From Dendrobium chrysotoxum (lineage: Eukaryota; Streptophyta; Magnoliopsida; Asparagales; Orchidaceae): a stretch of 64,000 bases of DNA. Shown here one piece after another: positions 22,254-33,572 of this stretch. The notes under the pieces are model-generated. The model was given only the letters and a program-made list of their open reading frames with translations. It was not told where the DNA came from and ran no database searches. The stretch is from positions 54,090,365-54,154,364 of the forward strand of contig CM034298.1 of the NCBI GenBank assembly GCA_019925795.1. The letters are read 5' to 3'. The stretch's first letter is position 1. The number at the start of each line of letters is the position of its first letter. A program made the position numbers and the translations under genes.

Positions 22254-22713
22254 TAGGGGTGTAAGTGAGCTGAGTTGACACACGAGCCAACTCGAACTCT
22301 ACTTGTTAATGAGCTCAAAAGTAGAGCTTATTCAAGCACAAGTTAAAGCTCAAGTTTATACTCGAGCACCCATATCATACTAGCTCGGATTTGAGCTCAA
22401 CTTGGCTCAGCTCGTAAGCTTTTCAAGCATCTCAATTAACTTCAAATATATTTAAAAAATACATTTTAAATTAATATTATATAATATAGTTTAAACTTTT
22501 AAAATTATTTCTATATAAAAAGTAAAAAAAATAATTTTAACTTTAATCCAACTCAATTATTAAGTCAAGCACGCGCTCTCTAAACGAGCTCAGCCTAAAT
22601 TTTTTGAATGAGAAGAGTTTGATCTCAGTAAATGAGCTCAAGTCGAGCTCGATAAAAATTAAACAAGGTCGTTAAGCAAATACTCGACTCTATTCAACAT
22701 GTTTACATCCCTA
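22254..22713. mobile_element. Non-autonomous hAT-type element (460 bp)
   Basis: Ends TAGGGGTGTAAGTGAG and the complement of TAGGGATGTAAACATG. Flanking 8-mers ATTTATGC and ACCTATGT differ only by C/T transitions. It has the same GAGCTC-rich subterminal zones and AT-rich core as the other copies. Confidence 0.75.
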
Positions 22714-23094
22714 ACCTATGTCGTATGTTAATGCCAATCATAAGAGAAGCATCTTGATGTCCTCTCAATCAGTCATAATTGTTGCATGTTGGAACATTCA
22801 CGGTGGTAGAGAGATATATGTTTAGTGTTCTAGGTTTATACGAAGATCCAACACATACACAGATAAGAGAGGGATGTAAGACTCATAAGAGACACCAAAA
22901 TTTTTCCCTGCAAAAGGGGAAAAACCACAGGATCAAACACAGCTAAAATGATTCTACTAGTGTTTGTAGTCAATTAAAAATGATGCACTTCCTCGAGGGA
23001 AGGCATTGGCTCACTGTAGCAAAGATACATCATATAGAGTACAACGGCTTGGTGGAGAGTTAGTCGGCGGTGGTGTTGGGGTGGAGGGTTTAAA

Positions 23095-23113
23095 CCCCCC
23101 CCCCCCCCCCCCC
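23095..23113. repeat. Poly-C run of 19
   Basis: An uninterrupted C19 run inside otherwise mixed sequence, between the end of an unclassified repeat (about 22790-23090) and the dispersed repeat copy at 23120. Its true length may vary between reads. Confidence 0.9.
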
Positions 23114-23119
23114 AAGAAG

Positions 23120-23490
23120 AGGGTGTTTATATGACTTAATCATGGAGTCTTTATCAAGCATTTAAATATATTAATGATGACAAAATTAAGTAATCTTAAG
23201 CTCGTTGAATTCCTCTCATCAAGTCGCTCGATTTGACTACAATAACATCATATTTAGATATCATTTGATCATCCAATTAATACTTTGAAGCTTCCAAATA
23301 TGCTTAGACCCTTGACTTAGGCCCCTTTAGGCTCGAATTGAACCAATTTTAACGTCATTAACTTCGTCATATTGAGACAAGTTTGCTAAAATTGGAGTTC
23401 AAATGATCCCAAATTTAATTTTCAAAATTTCTAATTCAAATATGCCTCGAGATTCATGCATGATCAAGACGGTTTTTAATAGCATATCAA
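23120..23490. repeat. Dispersed repeat, copy 2
   Basis: Collinear with 18900-19310 at perhaps 70-75% identity by eye. It lacks coding content. The bases 23490-24079 downstream show no gene or repeat that I recognise apart from probable 3' UTR sequence of the following gene. Confidence 0.6.
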
Positions 23491-24079
23491 TAACATATAT
23501 TTAAAATAAATAAATGAATCTACCCTTTATAAAACTATTATTCATCAAAATAAATATTATCAAATTCATACATGTCATAACAACACAATTTCATGCATAC
23601 CTCCAAATCTTAACAATTTACAAACCTAACCCTCTTACACATTCATTCCAAAAATTATAATCTAAATATCAAAATTTGCAACAAAATCATTTACAGCGAG
23701 TCAAAATATTTCGCCTATCATGCAGTCACTAGTACAGTAAGAAAAGAGGCAGTGAGCTTAGGAATTGCTGCTGAAGCAGATGCAAGAAAGATAAATTCCT
23801 TCAAAACAATGGAGTCCTAAGCTACTTCTCATTCTGAAGTACCACACATAGAATGATTTACCATCAGAAGAAATTATTGATTTGCTATAAACTTTGCATG
23901 AAAAATCAAATGAATTTAATAGCTGTTACTAACCAATTTCAATGCTACATATAAATTACAAGTAGCAATAGAACATATTTGTGTGAGCAAATCTCAATAA
24001 TTTGAATCTGGTAGTGAGGCTACCAGTTTCTTCCATCCTTGTATATTACCCTAAAAAGCTATAGAGATCAACATTTTCT

Positions 24080-27000
24080 TCATGACAAATTATCAGTAAG
24101 GTGTATTCTGTGTTCTCTCTTGAGTTGTACTTTCAGCTTCTTGCCACCTAACTGGTAGCCATTCATCACATTAATGGCATCTTGTGCAGCTTCTGGTGAA
24201 TCAAAGCTTACAAAACCTGCCAAAAGAAGGTTCAGCATGTAAAATTGAAGAAAGGAGGGGATTTACAATAACACCATTAAAATCTTATCTATTTACATAT
24301 CTAAAACCTAAATCATTAGATTTATCACTAGTGTCAACTTGTATAAAGTTAATGCATCTTTTCATGCATATGTTTTGATATGATTTTTGACATGAGAGAG
24401 TGTTATGAAAATAAATATAAATATTTAATTGTTAGATATGAAAATACATAAGAATATAGTGGTATGTATGTAAATCCCCCTTCAAAATTTGGTCCTGCAG
24501 GAGAAATGGAAGTATAGGTTGCATACCGAAGCATTTACTAAAACCAGTTGCTTTGTCAAGAAAGACTTTTGCACTTAAAACTGTACCAAATCCTTGAAAA
24601 GCATCTGAAAGCTCTTGATCTCCATATTCTTGAGGAATATGATAAATAAACAAATTAGCTCCAGGAGGACCTGCTTATTGTTAAAAAGAAAGTAAAATGT
24701 CTATTAAGGAACAAGGATAAAATGTTTTGTAGCTATGTCAAAGAAACAATAACATAGGAAATAAATTCTCTTTGACCTTCAATCTGACCCCCAGAACTTG
24801 TACCAGTAATTGAAGCCTGTATTAAATTATTGTTCACATGGGAATTGCCCGAAGGCCTGGGGCTCATCATGCTTCCTTGGTAGGCCAGAGGATATTGAAG
24901 ACCAGGAACGCTCGGATAACCTGACCCCGGATATCCAGAGCCCACATAACCAGCAGATTGCATCGCCGCATAATTTCTAGGCCTGGTAAACATGGACAGA
25001 TCATGGCTTATCCCGCGAAATGCATTTTCTAGATAAGCAGCTTGATTCTGCAAGGAAGCTAAAGGGTACTGTACAAGGCCGTAAGTTCCTGGACCCTATC
25101 AGCATAACAAAAAAAATGAAGGGTTATAATTTAATTCAAGAACATTGCAAAGATCATGCAACTATGAATGGCAACTCAAATGAATATGTCACATGGATAG
25201 ACACAACAAATGTATCTAGAAGTAACAACGCATCACAAGAACACACAAGTTTCCACAATGTTTAAAGATCAAAAACTCAAATTTCTAAGTGCAAGCACAG
25301 TGCAAACCAAAGGTAACATGTTCAGGTCGTAAAAAGAAGCACGGCTCTGCAATATTTCAACCATCAGATCACCAATAACAAGTAGTAATTGAAGATGTAT
25401 GCATGCACGCAACATACAGACACACAAAAAATTAATCAAAGTCATACATAGATATAAAGAGCAAGCACAACAGCGAGCCTTGCAAAAATGCTTGAAGAGA
25501 AGCTAACGGTCCCATAAAAACTTGCTAGGAAATCAGCAAGACAAGAATCTTACCTGGTAGCCAAACCCATTGTATGGTGAGATATAGCCCATTGGTAATG
25601 CACCATATATTGAAGGCTGTTGCAAGGAATTGGTATGAGAAACACCAGAGGCTTTAGATTGAGCTTTTTGAGCTCTTCGGGCTAGCCTCTCTTTTTCAGT
25701 GTCAGCCCACTTGACAACCAACGGTATATTTGATCCCTATAAGAATGAAAAAACATAGCATGTAAATGTAATCTCAAATGTTATCACCAATAGATTCCAA
25801 TTCCAAATTTAAATAACAATTTTTTTCTAAAACGTATCACCACATGCACCCACACATGCAAGAGGAAGAGAGAGGGAGGGAAACGGAAAACGAGGGAGGA
25901 AGGGGGGAAGAGAGGGAGACAGAGATAGTAGAGAGAGAGAGATGTATCTTGTAGACTTTCTTGGTAGTGCAGTAAAAGTTAACCACTATGCGAAATTTTG
26001 TGGATTGGGAAATTGAGAGAAGTTCATGACAGAACACAAACATCAGCTAGTCCAATATACAAAATTTCCAAACTATAAATAACACATGACTAAAATACCC
26101 GTAATGTAAGTGCCTACATTGCTTCCAGCCAGTGCTATAACTTTTAACCACAATGCTCCAAGTTTAAACCTAAGATTATTCAAATGGAAAATCCGTCGCA
26201 AATAAGATTAAAATAAAATCAAATTTCCTAATTTAATTAAAAAAATCAAGAACCAGTTTAGCTCATCTAGACTTGGACCCAGTCTTCATTTTTGATTTGG
26301 GCTCATTTGTTGCATCAACTTTACTTTTCTTGATGCCCTCAATAACATTAACCATTTAATTCTGCCATTTGCAAAGATTTTCAACATCAACCAATAGTTC
26401 TATTTCCCTTTGACTTGCCAACTCTGATATTCCACTTTTTATTGAATTTGTTTTTCCTTTCCCCAATATAACACTATAACGGCTTCAATCTGACCTCATT
26501 TGGCTGCATGTCTATTTTGGGTAATGGGAGTGGCTATATTCTACATTGTCATACGGAACCTCTGAAGCCAGAACAAGTACTACCTATTGTTCGGGGGTAT
26601 CTAAAAAGCTTGATGTTTCTAGAAATACTTCCAAGCTAAAGGCATTTCAAGGACAATAAATCTCTAATGAAAAAACGAAGTTACTTATACACGACAATAA
26701 ATCTTATGAAAACTTTCCTGAATAATTGAAGTGGTCTTCAGGAACTATAAGAAATTCGTGACTGGAGTGATTTTCAAGATATTAATGAAGTTTTAGGATG
26801 AAACATGAACCGAGAATGAAATGATTAAGTGATGACTAGAAGAAAAAATGTTAAGAACACTCCAAAAGGTTGTGATTAACTATGCGGAATACAAAAAGGT
26901 TTACACATCATTATAGCATGTTACCAATTATTTGGGGTGGCTTTATAAATCTATCTGACCATTTATTCCGATTTAGAGTTTCATATGTTGTTAAGTTTGG

Positions 27001-30000
27001 TTTACGTAATTCACATTGCATAACTTAAACCATATTGATCCGGTCATGGAGAACAGAGGTTAACTTTACAACATCACCACACATCGATGCTAATTGTTAT
27101 ACTCTCGTTCATATCTGATTCACCATTAAATAAAGTTATCCAAGTAATTCTACGTTTTTGCTTTCATTTTGATCATGTTGATCATAATTTATTTCACTAA
27201 TGTAATTAAAATGGATCTGTTAATTATCTTCACATTTTTGTCTATATATAAAGACATAACTTTTGTAAATTATTCTTTGGAGCATTTCCTATAAATAATT
27301 TAGTTAATTTTAAGCAATTAACGAAGAGATTAAATGAACAGTTATTAATATTTTCCTATGACTAATGCATTGAGTTATTCTATCTCGTTTATTCTCTCAC
27401 TAAATAATTTTCTCTACTCCAATAATTATCCACATCCCGATCTCTATCTCCTCCTATCTCTATCATCATGGTTTCTCTCTTCAATGTCTTCATTAAAACC
27501 TCTCTTTGCTAATTTCAATCTCCCTCTTATATGTGTTATCTCTCCTCCCATCTCTCTTCGTTAGCCTAATCTCTTATATTTCCTCTCTCCTTCATCTCTT
27601 CTCTTTTATCAGGTGAAGAAGATTAAGATTCTAAAGAAGATCAACAATACATAAAATAAATATTTCTTTGACTTTACATTTGAGTTTGCACCTAAAGTAA
27701 CATTTAAATCTCTACCTATGCATAAACTAGAACTTCTATATGAAAGTAAGCCAAAACTTGAATCTATATTGAAAATAAAGCCCATACCTGAACTTAAATT
27801 AGAATAAAATCTACATAAGAAGTCAGTTTTAATCTAATAAATTTTCACGCTTGAATTAATGATAGAATCCAACCTTAATCTGAATTTGAACTTGAATCTT
27901 CTACTAACAAAACCATTATGTAATAAATGATCGAGTCTATAACTTCACAATGTTTAAATATAATGATTTTGTTATTTCTCAAGTTTATTTGAATGTCCAC
28001 ACAATAAAAAGAACCTTGCGGGATTTTCTGAAGTTCAAAAAAAGAATAAAATTTTATAACCAAGGGTTTTCCAAATAAAAGCTTAAACTATTGTGCTGAC
28101 AACAATATTAACTGTGAAGAAAGTTGGGTCATTTAATTTATTAATTAACACCTTCAGCATATCATTCAACAAAGAAATAGTCTGCTTCTATGAGATAGTT
28201 CAACAACAACAACGACATCATCATCAAGCCTTTATCCCACTATGTGGGGTTATAATTCTCTTTTTGCAAAATTAAATGTGAGATTTATTAGTTAATATTC
28301 ATAAGCCCTCTGGAATCTGTCCGGTGCTTATCCTCAATTTACTTCATCATTACCTCCATTTGAAGCAGCCTCCGATCTACTGGACAAATCCTTAAACACC
28401 CAATAAGCATCATTTTCAGATTCAAGCATGCAATGCTTTTGTTATATTTCAGCATTCAGCAAATATCTGCATCATTTATGTGCTAGTATAACCAAGTTGC
28501 TAAGCATACTAAAAGCAACATTTCTGCCGCTTATATCATAAATATTAGAAATAGAGATGATCATGTGTTAGAGCATATTCTTCTAAGTGCAATAAATGCT
28601 CGAAACTCCGGATCATACAAGATTATTTGAAATTAGTTCAATGCACAAATTATTGAATTTTTTGTATGATATGAATATTAGTTCAACTTTTACGTTTGAG
28701 GATATAGCCATCTTGAAGTGCAATCACATGTACTTCTTAATGGTGTATCTTCTGATGGGTTTATTGTCAGAAGTTGTTAAATCTTTTCTAAAACCAACTT
28801 TAGCATCATAAAAAATACTAAATAATCATTAAAAAAGTTGCCAGGAACTTTTTTAGAAAATAGTTGCACCTTTTTAATTGCCATGAACATTTATCTTCAA
28901 ATGATTCCTTATTAACATATATGGAACTTTAACTCTCAAAATTTTTCGGATGTAACAACCGTCAGTAATACTCTCCAAAGGAAAGTTTAATCTACTTTGG
29001 CAAGCAAAAAAGATGAGGAGCATCCCCAGTTTATATAGTACAATTGCAAAATTTGCTCCTTTTTTTTCAACTTTATCTTTGATCATATAGATCATAGTTT
29101 ATTTCATTTTATGAACTGAGGATGGGTTTATTAATTATTTTGATATTTTGTTCCCATATCTTGATTAGCTCGGCTTTTTAAAATAATTTTAAGGGTTCTT
29201 TCTTACAAAAAAATTCATAAATTAGTGAAGAAATCATATGAGCAATTATTGAGTTTGACTATGCAAAATGCATTATTCAATCATTCTCTCTCCGTTACTT
29301 TAACTTATTCTCATGATTATCTCGCACCTTCATCTATCTCCCACTTTCTCGATATTATCACATGTTCTCTCTCTAACAAACTCTATCTATCCTAATATTC
29401 ATCTCTCTCCAATATTATTTTTCTTTCGTCCCATCCCTTTCTTATATTGATCTATCCCCATTCTATTATTTCTTTCATCTCAACTCTTTCCATTAATCCG
29501 TCCCTCACTCATCCCTCTCTTAACTCAGTTCCCTTGCACCCTCTATCTCCCCCAATCAATTTTCATTCTCTATAACCTTTACCTACACCATCACAATCAA
29601 TCTCTCTATAGCTCTCTCCTATTATCCTTTTATACACTACATCACGGCAAAGTTCTAAACAAGATCCATCAATCATATCAGAAATACTATATTCCTCTAT
29701 GCTCCATATTGCATTACATATTTTATCACTTTTCTTACTATTACAGTCACATTAATTCTATATTCTAAACTACTGGTGCATTTTCTTCTCTCTGTTGTCC
29801 CTATTGTATTTGCACAAACCACTTAAGTCTATTTCTATAAATTTATTTTTGAATAGCGCAACTCAAATATTGCCTTGATTTATTAAGTTTACCATAATAG
29901 ATCATAATATCTCCCAAGTCTTTATTGCCCAGCACTAGGCACATACGACCTAAGATATTCATGTCATTTTATTAAAAAACTTTTCTTTGAATTACATAGA

Positions 30001-33000
30001 TATTTCCTTTCCATATATCAACTTTGAAGCTTTTTTTTATTTTGATCATGTAGCCCTTAGTTACAAGTTATATTCCTATGGCCCTATCTTTGAAATAATA
30101 GATTGAAGATACCTAAATCTAATACTTCTAAACCATTTGATCCTACTTCCACATCGATTGACCATTATTAATTTAACACCTCCAAAAAATTTTTCCATCT
30201 TCTTAATCACCGTTTCACTATTCTTAAGAATCTTATCATCTTTGTTTTTTAAAGCCCTTTCTCTTATAAACTTTCTTTTAAATTCCATCCTTTCAATTAA
30301 TTTGAACATAATCTCTTACTAGGATGATGCTACCAACATACACCAAGTTAAATCTCATTTTGAATGTGTTGTATTGTCAGTTCATCTAAGACCATATAAA
30401 AAGATAAAAAAAAATTGGATAAGAATATCCTAGCCAGAATTTTCTCCTATAAAGATATGAACTTAATGTTGATCCTTACTATAATTCTAAGGTGATTGGA
30501 ACTTTCTAATCACTCTAAATCAATTCTAATTAGTCATTACTCCATCACAAGTATATGTGATAGCTTCAACAAAATGAAATTCTATGTTATTAGAATTTTT
30601 TAATCACACCTATAACTACTCTAACCTGCCCCATCAAAACTATTTATGATAGCTTCAACAAATCCTTAAATTTTCTTAGTGCCTACGAGATAAATTGTCA
30701 TAGGACTCAATCATATTACCTTTTAACATCAATAAAAGATTATATGAATATATTTTTCTACCCCATATTTTTACTTATTACCCTAAAACCGTCATCGCCA
30801 ATAGTCTTATCCTAACTATTTGGGATCAATGTTATGAATCCTCATTTTTTACTTGTTCCTACTGAGCATTGCCTAAGTTGATAAACATGTTATTATTTGC
30901 AAATCATTTAAATAACGTTGATCCATATAATCTTACATCTACCCATTTTCTTACTTCATCTGATTACACTAATTTTATGAAGCCATCTAATAAGCATATT
31001 TTCTAAGCTTCATTGCACATATTCATATTCATTCTTTTATATCAACATGAATTTCCTTATCGTTTAATTTATCATTTGATCCCATAACTCATTCCAAAAC
31101 TTGTAACTTGATTTTAGTAAATATATATCACAATTATGTACACTATTATCTATCATTAAATTTGAAACTAAAAATATTTTTCTGTAATCACATAGCATCC
31201 TCATATTCAGTAAGTTTTTCTTTAAAGATATGTAAACCATACCATTCAAATCTTTCTCTTGACTCTCCAAGTAGATAAGCTTTAAATTTATGGTTCATCT
31301 AATAAAAGCTTAGTCCAGTTCCCTTTTTTCCAAATAATATATATGTAGAATACTTAATAATTTTCTTAATTTTTCTCTTCCATCCTAACTAAATTTCTCG
31401 CTTAACTATTACTACAAGATGATTGATAAGACAAATTTCAAAGGACCCGCAATGCTTAAAAGGTTTGCAAAAACACATAATCATCATAACATGGTTAGAA
31501 AGAGATATAGCAAATAATGCAATATTTACAGGTGGCAGGCAAGAAAGAGTTAAATAATAATTATCATTGTGATTATTTTGTATCACCAATGACTCCTATT
31601 CACCTGCTTAGCCACTCTACAGAATGCACAGAGCCCACCTGTTGCCTAGTATTCATGTAATTAATAAAACTCCAAAAATTAAGTTAAACCAAAGAAAGAA
31701 CTTTTTTTCTTTTTTGCATTTACTAAAGAAACCAGATATATAATCCTTGCTGCCCAAGGATAAGCTATATGGCTCTCTGTGAGGGAGTGAATATTCCAAG
31801 ATACACAAGCAGCACTTGCTCCATTATCCAATGCCTCAATGACAACAATGCAGATTCTTCGACTCTCTGGTTTTATTTTCATGGAATATAAATAAGTAGT
31901 TTAAAACAGGGGGGTAAGATAGCGAGAAAAGGGAAATAAAGAGAGATAGGTGTAAATTTAAAGTGACAGAAAACACATTTTTTAGTTGCCTGAAGCCTTG
32001 AGAAAAGGCGGCAATCCAGGCATGCAATATAGATTACCAACTGAAACTGTTAGCCAGAGTCTATGCCAAGGTGCAGAATATGGACAGCATAAATTAGGGG
32101 ATTTTCAACGCCATAGCATAAGAAACTTCAGCAAAAAGGCCCATTATTAGGCAACGAATGAAACTTTACGTGTTTACCTCATCTACTTCATTGAAGTATT
32201 GAACCATATTGAGGATATCAGAAACAGTTCTAACATGCCAGTTTTGTGTTTATAAGGCTAAAGTGAATTCCTTATTAAGGAAACAAATCATTGTCTCCTA
32301 TAAATAGATTTAACAAAAGAACCTTGTATCTCCCTTCATGTAGTGGAGATCTTTGTGACAAGTAAATCATTTCTTGAGATGCAGGAAGAAGGAAATACTT
32401 ATAAATTTGAATATGTAGACAGGAAATATATTTGCATAAATACATACATTCATCTTATGCTTCCCATTTAGAGCGTCAAGAGCTGCAAGAGCTTGTTCTT
32501 TGGTCTCATACTTCAAAAAGGCACAACCTGCTACATGTAATGAATGTAAGGGAGTAAACCACACTTGCTGCATATAGGTGGGACAGAAAAAAATTACTAA
32601 AACTAGAGCAGCATATATTGGCCTTAAAGCAATATGTTAAGGAGCAAACCATACCTTTGCTTGTTTGTGGAGAACCTCGAAGGATTTGCAGTTCCTTAAT
32701 ATTACCATAATTGGAAAACAAAGTACTAACTTCTGCATCCGTAACATTCTTTGGAAGCATGCCAATGAAAAGCTTACGTTCTGGGTAGAAGGATTATTAG
32801 ATAAATCAGGAGATGAATCAGAACAGAACTATCATTGGCATTACATAATGAATTTAGATGTTTAAGATACAAGTAGACCTGATGTTGCACAAATCTAACC
32901 CCGTGAAAATAAAAAAGACGGGTAAGTTATATCATAATAGTTAAAATAACACTATAGGGCGATATACCCTACCAAGTCTTTCCAACTCTCCATCAGCATA

Positions 33001-33488
33001 CTTCACTTGCAAAGGACTAGAAGCCTGAATCAAAAAAAGAAAATGTATTACAGTTTACTCAAAACTCAAACAAGGAAAACCATTAATAAACTTGTAAGCT
33101 TGAGTTGACACAGAAAGAATAGGAAGCACTGCTGGGAAATAATGCTCATTGTACACAATAAGCAAAGAAACAAAAAAATGGTGGCATTGTCAAAAAACGA
33201 AGGCCACTGATTTTACATAAATCACATAAATTAATTACAACAACATCAAGTCTTTGTCCCACTACGTGGGGTCAGCTACATGAATATTTTTCTCTATTAT
33301 ATCCTGTTAAAAGTCAACGGCACTGAAATTAATTAGAGAAAGAAAAAATATGACAGTAAAGAAAACAGTCAACGACACAGAAGATATGAAGCTAAAATTT
33401 TACTTGCTCATGTAAGTTCTATTTGATATATAATGATATAAATAGAATTCTATCATAGAGCTATATATATATATATATATTCATAGAG

Positions 33489-33572
<84 letters not shown>

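Noticed and set aside
33457..33569. CRISPR-like or satellite array
   Set aside because: Only dinucleotide repeats; no spacer structure, and this is plant nuclear DNA.
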